This document shows, in pieces, positions 1 through 8,376 of a stretch of 64,000 bases of DNA (within the stretch, counting starts at the first letter, position 1; each line of letters opens with the position of its first letter). The stretch lies in contig NZ_FQUU01000005.1 in assembly GCF_900129295.1 (NCBI RefSeq), positions 171,200 to 235,199 on the forward strand, given 5' to 3'. Origin of the DNA: Flavisolibacter ginsengisoli DSM 18119 (GTDB taxonomy: Bacteria > Bacteroidota > Bacteroidia > Chitinophagales > Chitinophagaceae). The notes under the pieces are model-generated. The model saw only the letters and a program-made list of their open reading frames with translations, was not told where the DNA came from and did no database searches. The translations under genes were made by a program, and so were the position numbers.

Positions 1-226
1 CCTGTCCCTTGCTGGCACCCTGCTGGTTGGCAAAGCGAATACTGTAATCTGTAAGGCTGCCGGCACAACTAACGATCCATCCAGCCTTAATGTCATTAGC
101 TTTTACAAAAGATTCGATCCCTTTTCTCAGGTCTTCACCCGGTTTTAACCTTAATGCAAATGTTTTGGTCATATTGTGCTGACACGAGGTAAATAGAAAT
201 ACAAAGACAAACAATAGTTTATTCAC
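1..226 (-). CDS. PPC/DUF296-domain protein with lipoprotein signal, 3' end cut by the window
   Basis: The reverse strand encodes about 75 residues before the window edge. The part from the internal ATG at 172 (TKTFALRLKPGEDL..., then GWIVSCAGSLTDY) matches the start of PPC/DUF296 proteins, a trimeric fold found in AT-hook DNA-binding proteins and in stand-alone bacterial proteins. A GTG at 226 in the same frame, after an in-frame TAG, adds MNKLLFVFVFLFTSC, which reads as a lipoprotein signal peptide with a lipobox Cys. If that start is used the protein is membrane-anchored and outside the cytoplasm, which does not fit a DNA-binding role. If the ATG at 172 is used it is an ordinary cytosolic member. 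The family call is firm; the start is a judgement. Confidence 0.72.
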   Translation of the reverse strand, partial: MNKLLFVFVFLFTSCQHNMTKTFALRLKPGEDLRKGIESFVKANDIKAGWIVSCAGSLTDYSIRFANQQGASKGQ

Positions 227-375
227 CCCGTGAAAATACTATAATACGTTACAGTGTTCGTGTAATCCTGTATTCTTTACTTTAAGTTTAAATATTATCT
301 TGTCAAATAAATTAATAATTTAAATATGCCTTATAGCTATTATAAAAATATTCAAATGCTCCTTGGTTGCAGTGT

Positions 376-903
376 ATGACAGATACGGTTCAAATAAAAT
401 ACAATAAAGGGTTTGCTTACATTACAATAATTGGACTACTTGGGTTGCTAATTGTTACAAGTTTAATTGAGGTTAAAGATAAACGTGGGATTCTTTTTGG
501 AGACGCATGGATCATACTCCTTTTGCTATACTGTTTTTATAAAATATTTCTTCCAATGCTTAATGGGCGGGTAGCAATGGAATTAACAGACACAGGCATT
601 TATGACTACATAAGTAAACAGAAAGCTACTTGGGAAAATATAACTGAAATAAGAAAAGTAAGTTTTGGCAAAGGCTCAGTCGGAATTGCAATTGTAATTG
701 CAGATACAAGAGAATTTATAAATGACAAAAGGTTTGTTCGCAAGCTTCTTTGTTATTACAACAATTTTTTTTACAATACCCCGTTCATTATCCCAATGCA
801 ATTTTTAGCTGGTAGTGACAATGAAATTATTGAAGTGGTGCAAAATTATTTTGAATGCAGAAAGCTATCAACCAACATTGCTAATTCTACTAGGTTAGCT
901 TAA
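376..903 (+). CDS. STM3941-like membrane protein with PH-like domain
   Basis: The product is about 175 residues. Two hydrophobic segments near the N-terminus (ITIIGLLGLLIVTSL and WIILLLLYCFYKIFL) are followed by a soluble beta-rich part with the pattern GIYDYISKQKATWENITEI. This order resembles the small inner-membrane proteins grouped as STM3941-like, whose soluble part resembles a bacterial PH domain. Function is unknown. I chose the ATG at 376; an in-frame TTG at 367 would add three residues. The gene stands alone, is AT-rich compared with its neighbours and has no clear ribosome binding site. The protein at 32717-33409 has a similar plan. Confidence 0.7.
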   Translation: MTDTVQIKYNKGFAYITIIGLLGLLIVTSLIEVKDKRGILFGDAWIILLLLYCFYKIFLPMLNGRVAMELTDTGIYDYISKQKATWENITEIRKVSFGKGSVGIAIVIADTREFINDKRFVRKLLCYYNNFFYNTPFIIPMQFLAGSDNEIIEVVQNYFECRKLSTNIANSTRLA

Positions 904-1151
904 ATGATGATCCAGGCATAATCAATGTGTTCCTTATTCTTACATCAGCTCTCTGGTTAATGGATCATTAATCATATCATTAAGTTAAAAAGCCAACATC
1001 TTTGAGATTGGGATTTTAGCTAATTAATGCACGCAAGTTCATCTAATCAATACATATAAATGTAATGTTCTTAAGCTATCAGCAACAAACAGATATTGCT
1101 TCCCAAGTAAATAGGTAGTAATTTGCCATTCGCAAAACACCACCAATACTT

Positions 1152-4100
1152 ATGAAAAAGGTCTTGAAATATACAGGCATCGGTTTGCTTTCCCTGCTTG
1201 TTTTAGCCTTCACACTGCCGTTACTTTTCAAAGGAAAGATCGTAAGTGCGGTCAAATACGGAATTAATAAGAATATAGAGGCCAAGGTTGACTTTAAGGA
1301 TGTAAGCCTTTCACTTTTCCGTCATTTCCCCCAACTCTCTGTCAGTTTGGAAAATATTGCAGTTACCGGTCTCGGAGAATTTGCTAAGGATACCCTTGTA
1401 AGTGCGCCCTCGATAGATGCATCCATGAACATCATAAGTTTATTTACGGGTAAGGATATAAAGATAAAAGGTGTTTATTTCAATGAGCCAAGGATCCATG
1501 CGCTTGTGAATAAGGATGGAAAGGCCAACTGGGAAATAACCAAAGCCGATACTTCGACATCTGCATCCGAACCTTCTGCTTTCAGGGTGCAGCTGGAAAA
1601 ATATGCCATTAAAAATGGCTATGTGTATTATAGGGATGAAAGTAGCGATATGACCGCCGAGATCACAGGGCTGGATCATGAAGGAAAGGGAAACCTTGAC
1701 CAGGACCTTTTCAAACTAACCACCTCCACCAATGCAGGCATGGCCAGCTTTAGCTATGCCAATGTTCCCTATCTGGTGAAAGCAAAGACTGGCATTGATG
1801 CGGACTTTGAGATCGACAACAAAAAAAGTCGTTACTCTTTTTCGAATGCATCCATCATGGTCAATGACCTGAAGCTGGTGGCTGATGGATTTATGCAACT
1901 GGATAATGACAGCACCTATTCCATGGATATTAAATTTGATGCGCCTTCCAATGAGTTCAAGACCATCCTTTCGCTTATACCAGCCATCTACCAGAATGAT
2001 TTCGCCAAATTAAAGACAAGTGGCACGGCGGGATTCAAAGGTTTTGTAAAAGGTGTGTACAGCCCAACGCAGATACCATCATATGATGTCAACCTGGACA
2101 TTAAAGATGGCTTTTTCCAATACCCCGACCTGCCACAACCAGTAAAGAATGTGCAGGTCTCAGCCCATATATCCAATCCTGATGGTATTACCGATCATAC
2201 TGTAATAGACATTTCTAAAGCCCACCTTGAAATGGGCACTGAGCCCTTTGATTTCAGGCTATTGGTAAAAAATCCAGAAACCAGCCGGTATGTAGATGGT
2301 GCTCTAAAAGGAAAGATCAACCTGGCCGATTTTACAAAGATTGTCAAGCTTGATGCCGGTACTAAATTATCCGGATCACTGTCGGCCGATGCATTTGCCA
2401 GGGGCAATGTTGGCAACCTGCAACAGATAGATAAAACTTTCGAAGCCGGTGGATTCATCACCATCAGCAACCTGTATTATGCATCCCATGACTTTGTTCA
2501 TCCGATACAAAATGGCAATTTCAAAATAGAGTTGGATAATAAAGGCGGCATAGCCGATGCTACTACCATCAATATAACCTCGGGTCATTTGGAAGTAGCC
2601 AATGACCCTATTGACTTTTCATTAAAGATCAGCAAGCCTGTTACGGCGGTTGATTTTTCAGGTACTGCGAAAGGACACATAACGCTGGATCATATTAACC
2701 AGTTTGTATCCCTCCAACCCGGAACTGCCATCAAGGGATTGATGGATATGGACCTGAGTTTTAGCGGTAGCAAGGCAGCTATTGATAAAAAAAATTATGA
2801 ACAGATCAACACTGCCGGCAGCATCAATGTCTCTAATGTAAACTATACCAGCAAGGAATATCCTGCAGGGTTGCAGGTACAAAACGCCGTGCTGGTGTTC
2901 AGCCCCCAGCATGCTTCGCTGCAAAACTTTTCCGGCAGGTTTATGAATACCAACCTTACTGCCAATGGTATGCTGGATAATATGATCGTGTATGCTATGC
3001 ATAAAGGCGAATTGGGTGGGACCCTGAACCTGCAGGCTGATGGGATCAATTTGAATGACTGGATGGGCACAGATACTTCTACCTCAACTGCTACATCTTT
3101 ATCTGCCCCCTTCCAGGTTCCGGGCAAAATGAATATTACCGTGAATGCTACAGCGGATGCGGTAAAGTATGACAAGGTCACCTATAACAATGTAAAAGGA
3201 GCTTTGCAGGTTAAGGATGAAACAGTAAAGCTACTAAATGTGCAAACGCAGGCACTGGATGGAACGATCACCTTTAATGGTTCTTACAGCACCAGGAAGC
3301 ACAAGGAAAAACCTGAAATAAGTCTTGACTATAACATCAAAGATGTAGATGTGCAGAAAGCCTTCTTTGCCTACAATACCATTCAGAAGCTGATGCCTGT
3401 GGGCAGGTTCCTGGCGGGTAAACTCAGCTCGCAATTCAGCATGACCGGCAATTTGAAAGGTGATATGTTTCCTGACCTTACCAGCCTTACAGGAAATGGC
3501 AATTTGTTGTTGATACAAGGTATACTGAGCAAATTTCAACCCCTGGAAAAGCTGGCCAACATGCTGAATATTGATGCATTGAAAGAAATTCCTGTAAAAG
3601 ATATCAAGAGCCATTTCGAATTTGCAAATGGTAAAGTATTGGTGAAGCCATTTACCATCAAAGTGAAAGACATTGACATGGACGTTGGAGGTATGCACGG
3701 GTTTGATCAAAGCCTGGATTATATCATTGCCATGAAGGTGCCAAGAAAATACCTTGGGGCCAATGGAAATGCATTGGTCAACAAACTGGCGGCACAAGCA
3801 TCGGCCAGAGGCATACCAGTAACCCTTTCGGATATCATTGACCTGAATGTGAAGATGCAGGGCAGCATTACCAACCCTGTTATCAAAACGGACCTAAAGC
3901 AGGCCGCAGGCGACGTCACCAAAGAACTGAAACAGCAGGCAACAGCATTTGTAAAGCAAAAGACCGATAGTGCCAGGCAAACCATTAAAGATTCTCTTAC
4001 TGCGGTGAAAAAGCAGGTGCTGGAAGATGTGAAGGGAGAAGTGGCCAAACAATTATTAGGAAAAGATTCGGCTAATAAACCTTCCGTGGAAGGCACCAAA

Positions 4101-4190
4101 CAAAAAGCCACGGAAACCCTTAAGAATACCTTCAATGGCTTATTCAAAAAGAAGAAAGCGGCAACAGATACTTCAGGAAAAGGTAATTGA
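1152..4190 (+). CDS. AsmA-like protein (large inner-membrane-anchored periplasmic protein)
   Basis: The protein has 1012 residues. One N-terminal membrane anchor (GIGLLSLLVLAFTLPLLF) is followed by the AsmA N-terminal pattern (VDFKDVSLSLFRHFPQLSVSLENI) and a long repetitive beta-strand body with an AsmA C-terminal domain at about residues 750-930. AsmA-like proteins in Gram-negative bacteria are long grooved bridge proteins linked to phospholipid transport and outer-membrane homeostasis. The last 80 residues are Lys/Ala/Gln-rich and probably helical, a common tail in Bacteroidota members. The gene is monocistronic and is followed at 4214 by a strong hairpin. The family call is firm; the lipid-transport role comes from better studied relatives. 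Confidence 0.9.
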   Translation: MKKVLKYTGIGLLSLLVLAFTLPLLFKGKIVSAVKYGINKNIEAKVDFKDVSLSLFRHFPQLSVSLENIAVTGLGEFAKDTLVSAPSIDASMNIISLFTGKDIKIKGVYFNEPRIHALVNKDGKANWEITKADTSTSASEPSAFRVQLEKYAIKNGYVYYRDESSDMTAEITGLDHEGKGNLDQDLFKLTTSTNAGMASFSYANVPYLVKAKTGIDADFEIDNKKSRYSFSNASIMVNDLKLVADGFMQLDNDSTYSMDIKFDAPSNEFKTILSLIPAIYQNDFAKLKTSGTAGFKGFVKGVYSPTQIPSYDVNLDIKDGFFQYPDLPQPVKNVQVSAHISNPDGITDHTVIDISKAHLEMGTEPFDFRLLVKNPETSRYVDGALKGKINLADFTKIVKLDAGTKLSGSLSADAFARGNVGNLQQIDKTFEAGGFITISNLYYASHDFVHPIQNGNFKIELDNKGGIADATTINITSGHLEVANDPIDFSLKISKPVTAVDFSGTAKGHITLDHINQFVSLQPGTAIKGLMDMDLSFSGSKAAIDKKNYEQINTAGSINVSNVNYTSKEYPAGLQVQNAVLVFSPQHASLQNFSGRFMNTNLTANGMLDNMIVYAMHKGELGGTLNLQADGINLNDWMGTDTSTSTATSLSAPFQVPGKMNITVNATADAVKYDKVTYNNVKGALQVKDETVKLLNVQTQALDGTITFNGSYSTRKHKEKPEISLDYNIKDVDVQKAFFAYNTIQKLMPVGRFLAGKLSSQFSMTGNLKGDMFPDLTSLTGNGNLLLIQGILSKFQPLEKLANMLNIDALKEIPVKDIKSHFEFANGKVLVKPFTIKVKDIDMDVGGMHGFDQSLDYIIAMKVPRKYLGANGNALVNKLAAQASARGIPVTLSDIIDLNVKMQGSITNPVIKTDLKQAAGDVTKELKQQATAFVKQKTDSARQTIKDSLTAVKKQVLEDVKGEVAKQLLGKDSANKPSVEGTKQKATETLKNTFNGLFKKKKAATDTSGKGN

Positions 4191-4213
4191 TGTTAACATG
4201 CATCATCTTCTAT

Positions 4214-4252
4214 AGAACTGGGATTGGAATTATTCCAGCCCCAGTTCTTTTA
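4214..4252. terminator. Bidirectional terminator hairpin
   Basis: An inverted repeat with arms of about 17 bases (AGAACTGGG... and ...CCCAGTTCT) and two imperfect positions is followed by TTTTA on the plus strand. It lies between the convergent AsmA-like and ATL genes and includes the last codons and stop of the latter, so it probably ends both transcripts. Confidence 0.75.
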
Positions 4253-4625
4253 CAGGGTCCCAAAACTTTTTGGCAAAGTCCACCACTTTATCATCCACTA
4301 TTTGAACACCTTCTTTTTCCAGCAACTCCTGCATCTGATCAGGGTATTCAAAATGCATCTTACCTGTCAATAAACCCTGGCGGTTCACTACCCTGTGTGC
4401 CGGCACCTTGGGCCTTACCCTGTGCGATCCATTCATGGCCCAGCCTACCATACGTGATGAGGAACGGGTACCCAGTGCTGCCGCAATAGCACCATAGGAA
4501 GTGACCCTTCCTTTTGGAATTTCCATTACCACATCAAACACCAGCTCGAAAAAGCTTTCATCTTTTTTACCCGATGGCGTAACGGTTTTTAATTTCTCAC
4601 GGAGGGGTATATTCTTGGACGGCAT
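4230..4625 (-). CDS. Alkyltransferase-like protein (ATL), MGMT family without acceptor Cys
   Basis: The 131-residue product carries the DNA-binding/acceptor domain of O6-alkylguanine-DNA alkyltransferases (PKGRVTSYGAIA, SSRMVGWAM, then VPAHRVVNRQG). In repair-active enzymes the last motif is PCHRV; here the Cys is replaced by Ala at residue 76. Such ATL proteins bind O6-alkylguanine without removing the alkyl group and pass the lesion to nucleotide excision repair. The helix-turn-helix and arginine-finger region is kept, so the protein should still bind DNA. It stands alone, convergent with the AsmA-like gene. Confidence 0.88.
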   Translation of the reverse strand: MPSKNIPLREKLKTVTPSGKKDESFFELVFDVVMEIPKGRVTSYGAIAAALGTRSSSRMVGWAMNGSHRVRPKVPAHRVVNRQGLLTGKMHFEYPDQMQELLEKEGVQIVDDKVVDFAKKFWDPVKELGLE

Positions 4626-4679
4626 ACCGTTGATTTAGATGGTTAAATTGATTACATTGATTACGCTATTTTAATAAAG

Positions 4680-5111
4680 ATGATTGACACTAAATATAAA
4701 TATTCGGCTATAACTGCCAAAATCATTGGTGGCGCTATGGAAGTTCATAAACATCTGGGCAATGGCTTCCAGGAAGTGATCTATCAAAGGGCTTTGGAAG
4801 AAGAGTTTAACATACAGGGAATGTCATTTGTGCGTGAGTTTGGCATGAATGTCTTTTATAAAGAAAAAATTGTTGGCACACGTAGAGTTGATTTTTTGAT
4901 AGAGGATGTTGTGTCGGTTGAAATCAAGGCTGTGATCAAAATGGAAGATGCGCACCTTGCGCAAGCCATCAATTATTTGGAAGCGTATAATCTTGAAATT
5001 GGTATGCTGTTAAACTTTGGAGCCAAAAGCCTTGAATATAGACGACTGATCAATCCAAAGTATAATCCAAATACCACCCACACTGCCATCAAAGCAAATA
5101 CATCTAAATAA
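4680..5111 (+). CDS. GxxExxY family protein
   Basis: The 143-residue product carries GNGFQEVIY at residues 27-35, the motif that names the GxxExxY family (PD-(D/E)XK nuclease-like fold). DFLIEDVVSVEIKAV resembles the D...ExK catalytic strand pair of that fold. These proteins are common in Bacteroidota as scattered single genes and have no proven role; nuclease activity is inferred from the fold. The gene stands alone and diverges from the ATL gene across 54 bases. Confidence 0.85.
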   Translation: MIDTKYKYSAITAKIIGGAMEVHKHLGNGFQEVIYQRALEEEFNIQGMSFVREFGMNVFYKEKIVGTRRVDFLIEDVVSVEIKAVIKMEDAHLAQAINYLEAYNLEIGMLLNFGAKSLEYRRLINPKYNPNTTHTAIKANTSK

Positions 5112-5153
5112 TCCACCTTTATCAAATCAATTAAATCCTTCAAATCAAATTAA

Positions 5154-5339
5154 TCAACGGTCCTGCCTTTTCATCAATTCACTCCTCCCTGGTTCAGGCA
5201 CTGCTTCATACTCATAAGGACAATGCTTACATCCATTCCCGCAACAATAGCCACGCTCTGAAAGGTATTTAGCTGTGAATGTCAGCAAGCCATTATCATT
5301 CAGGTAATAATCAACACCTTCAGTCAACACCAGCTTCAT
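5154..5339 (-). CDS. DUF5522 small Cys-rich protein
   Basis: The 61-residue protein has a four-Cys cluster, CCGNGCKHCPY, near the centre, which fits the DUF5522 family and suggests a bound metal. It begins inside the 3' end of trmB (20-base overlap, same strand), so it is probably translated from the trmB transcript. The coupling suggests a link to RNA modification, but this is inference only. Confidence 0.82.
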   Translation of the reverse strand: MKLVLTEGVDYYLNDNGLLTFTAKYLSERGYCCGNGCKHCPYEYEAVPEPGRSELMKRQDR

Positions 5340-6030
5340 CTTTTAAAAATTGTTGTAATACCGCATCCATTTCTTTAGAAGGCAAAAACTCGGGCATAGA
5401 GAAACACAGGTAATGCACTTTCTTGCTTCCAGCTATATCCAGCATCTCATAATGAGTCTTGATCTGCAGATCTTTGGAAACTCCAGGTTCTGCATACACA
5501 TCATCCATGTCTTTATGTAGTGTGCAGCCATACATGTCGATCACTTTTTTAGTGAACTGGTACAGGTCAGGGCTGTCAGTTTTTAAATGGATCTTGCCCC
5601 CAGGTACCAGGAACTGGTAATACAAGCGCAGGAACTTGGGGTGTGTCAGTCGTTTCTTTGACTTGGAAATGCGTAACTGCGGGTCTGGGAAAGTGATCCA
5701 CATTTCATCCACTTCCTCTGTAGCAAAGAATTCAGTGATCCTGTCTATCTGTATGCGGAGGAAGGCGACGTTCTTTAAACCAAGTTGGGTTGCCTTTTTA
5801 GCACCTACCCAAAGACGGTTGCCCTTTTGGTCTATGCCTATGAAATTCTTATTAGGATAGATCTGTGCCAGGCCAATACTGTACTCTCCTTTACCACAAG
5901 CCAGTTCCAGCACCAATGGGTTTTTGTTGCCAAAAAATCCACTCCATGTCCCGGGCATAGCCACAGGATACTGTAATACATTGGAAAAGGTTTCCAGTTC
6001 AGCAAAACGTACCAGCTTCTTTTGACCCAT
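5320..6030 (-). CDS. trmB: tRNA (guanine(46)-N7)-methyltransferase
   Basis: The 236-residue cytosolic enzyme uses S-adenosylmethionine to make m7G46 in the variable loop of tRNA. ELACGKGEYSIGLA near residue 40 is the SAM-binding motif, IGIDQKGNRLW follows, and ITFPDPQLRISKSKKRL is the TrmB PDP-type motif. Length and domain order are normal. It is the first gene of a two-gene unit with the overlapping DUF5522 gene downstream. Confidence 0.95.
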   Translation of the reverse strand: MGQKKLVRFAELETFSNVLQYPVAMPGTWSGFFGNKNPLVLELACGKGEYSIGLAQIYPNKNFIGIDQKGNRLWVGAKKATQLGLKNVAFLRIQIDRITEFFATEEVDEMWITFPDPQLRISKSKKRLTHPKFLRLYYQFLVPGGKIHLKTDSPDLYQFTKKVIDMYGCTLHKDMDDVYAEPGVSKDLQIKTHYEMLDIAGSKKVHYLCFSMPEFLPSKEMDAVLQQFLKDEAGVD

Positions 6031-6109
6031 ATACTTTACGTTCTATGCCTGGATGGCTACTGATACTTACCTGTCTTGGTAAGCTATGAATGAATCTTAT
6101 TGGTAAATA

Positions 6110-6808
6110 TTAGTGTGCAGCACCTGTCTCTTCTCTTTTGGAACTGCGGGCTGTGAACATCAGTTCCTGCACCTTCTGCTTGTCCTCTTTCTCTTTTTTC
6201 AGGTCAAACATGGTCCCGAAAACCAGGTCCCACAGCGTAGAACTTACACCAAAGCCTTTATGTTCATCCTTATAATGATGCAGGTGATGGTTTCTCCATA
6301 ATGGTTTCATCCATTTGAACGGAGGATTCCAGGCGTGGATGGCATAATGCATGGAAGCATAGATCAGGTAGCCCAATATGAAACCAGGAAAGAAAGCGAA
6401 AGCGTTCTCCCTAAGCACCAGGTATTCCAGCCCAAAAATAACAGAGGCCAGGATAATGCTGGGCACAGGAGGCATGAACAGCCTGTCCCTGTCACGGGGG
6501 TAATGATGGTGATTGCCATGCATGATATAAACAAGTTTCTGGGCTTTATTGCTATTGGCCACCCAGTGAAAGGCGTACCGGTGCGCCAGGTATTCAAAAA
6601 AGGTCCAGAAGAACATGCCTGTAAAGAACAGCAGGGCGATCTTACCGCCGCTGAATCCGCGGTTGGAAAAAGCATAAACAGGCAAACCAATGATAAATGG
6701 AAGATAAATGCTCCAGATCACCAGTGGATTAGCCTTGGTAAGCATTTCCAGGTAAGGATTCTGGAAAAGCTGCGCCTGGCCCTTATTATGAATTTTCTCA
6801 AACTTCAT
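6110..6808 (-). CDS. Sterol desaturase / fatty acid hydroxylase family protein
   Basis: Starting at MKFEKIHNKGQ the protein has 232 residues. It is an integral membrane di-iron enzyme with the expected His clusters: HRYAFH, HGNHHHYPRD, HYAIHAW and HHLHHY. Several hydrophobic segments separate them. The pattern is closest to fatty acid 2-hydroxylases, which in Bacteroidota probably act on sphingolipid or ornithine-lipid acyl chains; the substrate is inferred. An upstream in-frame ATG at 6874 would add 22 residues that do not look conserved, so I use 6808. Confidence 0.85.
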   Translation of the reverse strand: MKFEKIHNKGQAQLFQNPYLEMLTKANPLVIWSIYLPFIIGLPVYAFSNRGFSGGKIALLFFTGMFFWTFFEYLAHRYAFHWVANSNKAQKLVYIMHGNHHHYPRDRDRLFMPPVPSIILASVIFGLEYLVLRENAFAFFPGFILGYLIYASMHYAIHAWNPPFKWMKPLWRNHHLHHYKDEHKGFGVSSTLWDLVFGTMFDLKKEKEDKQKVQELMFTARSSKREETGAAH

Positions 6809-6930
6809 CAACGATGGATTTACGGCAAATTTACAATCTGCCTTGGTTTGACGAATGGCTATTCGCCCGAACACCTCTAAATTTAAGGTTAAGTTTTCTA
6901 TTCACAAGCCCTGGACGGGTCAACCTTCGT

Positions 6931-7764
6931 TTAATTCCGCTTTAAAAAGCTTTTACCGCCTTGATCCAGCAATTGATCTATCCTCACCGGTTCGTAGCCC
7001 CTTTTCCTTAGCCATTTAACGAGTTGGGGTAATCGCTTGTAGAACTTATCTGTCCGTCCTGGTCCTGAACCTATGTGCAGCAGCAGAATAAACCCATTGA
7101 GCCCGGAACTTTGCCTGGCCTCGTAGTTGAGAATGGAAGTGTAGATGATCTCTGAGCTCCTGTAATTATTGTCCTTCGGGGTTGTGTAATCTGCACTGCT
7201 CAGGGTGCCGGGTGAAAAACTGATCAACTGGAGGCCCTGCTCCTTTGTCCATGAGGCTATGGAATCGTTGTACCATTCGTAGGGTGGGAGGAAATAGCGG
7301 GCATTAGGGGCGCTTACCCCGAGTTGCCGTAGCTCTGAATAATTCTTGTCGAGGTCCTCATTGAATTGTTTTTTTGTTACCAGCAGGCTATCACGCTTTA
7401 CCCAATCGCAATAAAGCAAGTGCTCGTTGCTGTGAGCGCCTAGATAATGGCCCTCTGCCTGCAGGCGCCTGGTCAGGCTCCTGAATCCTGGGTTACGGTA
7501 AAACCTGCCCGTGAAGAAAAAGGATGCTTTTACGTTTTCTTTCTGAAGGGCTGCTAAGATGGTTTTCCCTCCTTCTCCAAATTCATCCCCGGTAAAAACA
7601 ATGGCCATCTTCCGGGATGAAGTGTCGCCCCTGCGTATAGCACCATGATCCAGCAGATAGGAATGTTGATGGGGCAGCGTATCCCCCTGTAGCCCATTAC
7701 TGAAAGCGTTGTTCCCGGGAGTAAGTACCATGCCTATTATAAAACAAATGATCGTGCGGCACAT
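6931..7764 (-). CDS. Secreted polysaccharide deacetylase-family protein (NodB fold)
   Basis: The 277-residue protein begins with a signal peptide (CFIIGMVLTPGNNAFS). The NodB-type core follows: VFTGDEFGEGG (acidic motif 1), ASFFFTGRFY, and AHSNEHLLY, the HSxxH metal motif. The motif 1 form TGDE instead of TFDD is found in a Bacteroidota subgroup. It is expected to remove acetyl or other groups from an extracellular or periplasmic polysaccharide; the substrate cannot be told. It lies 122 bases downstream of nothing on its strand and appears monocistronic. Confidence 0.85.
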   Translation of the reverse strand: MCRTIICFIIGMVLTPGNNAFSNGLQGDTLPHQHSYLLDHGAIRRGDTSSRKMAIVFTGDEFGEGGKTILAALQKENVKASFFFTGRFYRNPGFRSLTRRLQAEGHYLGAHSNEHLLYCDWVKRDSLLVTKKQFNEDLDKNYSELRQLGVSAPNARYFLPPYEWYNDSIASWTKEQGLQLISFSPGTLSSADYTTPKDNNYRSSEIIYTSILNYEARQSSGLNGFILLLHIGSGPGRTDKFYKRLPQLVKWLRKRGYEPVRIDQLLDQGGKSFLKRN

Positions 7765-7910
7765 GCTACAAGTTAATAAACCTTAAGCATTTGTGATTTT
7801 GCATGACCAGGCCCTGCCATAATTGGTGATCATATTGGCCCGAAGTTGGAAGTAGGATAAAAAGCGACTATGGATGTCGCCTCATTATTTAATCATCATA
7901 AATGTATTTT

Positions 7911-8183
7911 ATGAAAAAGTGGATGTATGTCTTGAGTATGGTCTTTGTTTTCAGTTGTGCTTCTGCAGGTTTTAATGGGCTGCATGCACAGGAGCACAAA
8001 ACAGTACAAAAGAGTAAGAAAGGCAAGTATGCATTGATTGGTGCGGCAGCAGGTGCGGGCACAGGTGCCATTGTCAGTAAAAAGAAAGGCAAAGGTGCAT
8101 TGATAGGCGGAGCCGTAGGTGCCGGAGCCGGGTATCTCTATGGACGTCATAAGGATAAAAAATACAGGAAGGCACATTCCTAA
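7911..8183 (+). CDS. Secreted glycine-zipper protein
   Basis: About 90 residues: a signal peptide (VLSMVFVFSCASAGFNGLHA), a Lys-rich stretch, then two glycine-zipper repeats (ALIGAAAGAGTGAIV and ALIGGAVGAGAGYLYG), each preceded by KKGK. This matches the YMGG-like Gly-zipper group, thought to insert in or associate with the outer membrane. I prefer the ATG at 7911 (MKKWMYV) over 7902 because it gives a standard signal peptide. A shared hairpin follows. Confidence 0.8.
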   Translation: MKKWMYVLSMVFVFSCASAGFNGLHAQEHKTVQKSKKGKYALIGAAAGAGTGAIVSKKKGKGALIGGAVGAGAGYLYGRHKDKKYRKAHS

Positions 8184-8193
8184 AGACTATTAA

Positions 8194-8224
8194 ATACAAA
8201 GGCCTTCCGAAGAAGGCCTTGTAT
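8194..8224. terminator. Hairpin terminator with UUCG tetraloop on the minus-strand transcript
   Basis: Arms AAGGCCTTC (8199-8207) and GAAGGCCTT (8212-8220) form a perfect 9-bp stem, extended by ATAC/GTAT. Read on the minus strand the loop is c(UUCG)g, an exceptionally stable tetraloop, followed by a T-rich stretch. It lies between the convergent glycine-zipper gene and the 43-residue ORF on the minus strand. Confidence 0.75.
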
Positions 8225-8244
8225 GAACCTAAAGTACAGCAGCT

Positions 8245-8376
8245 CTAACCAGCAAAAGCCACTGTTAGTATAACCATCATCAAGATCAGTGTGGTAGCCC
8301 AGATGAAAAAGCCAATGCAATTAATAACCAGGCTTACAATAGGATTTACTTTGTAGATGTGAAGTAGTGTTTTCAT
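8245..8376 (-). CDS. 43-residue membrane protein (paralogue of 29513-29644)
   Basis: An ATG at 8376 opens a 43-codon frame ending in TAG at 8245. It encodes MKTLLHIYKVNP, a hydrophobic stretch, then VILTVAFAG. Two features suggest it is real. The protein at 29513-29644 has exactly the same length and aligns without gaps with about 14 identities of 43 (MKxL, Y8, N11, V14, L16 and a matching tail). A UUCG-loop hairpin lies just after its stop. One or two membrane passes are likely. I know no family for it. Confidence 0.6.
   Translation of the reverse strand: MKTLLHIYKVNPIVSLVINCIGFFIWATTLILMMVILTVAFAG

Noticed and set aside
3234..3797. Open frame of 187 codons antisense to the AsmA-like gene
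   Set aside because: His/Phe/Ile-rich composition typical of a reversed gene; no motif.
6335..6880. Open frame of 181 codons antisense to the fatty acid hydroxylase
   Set aside because: The hydroxylase His clusters on the other strand are unmistakable; the antisense product has no motif.
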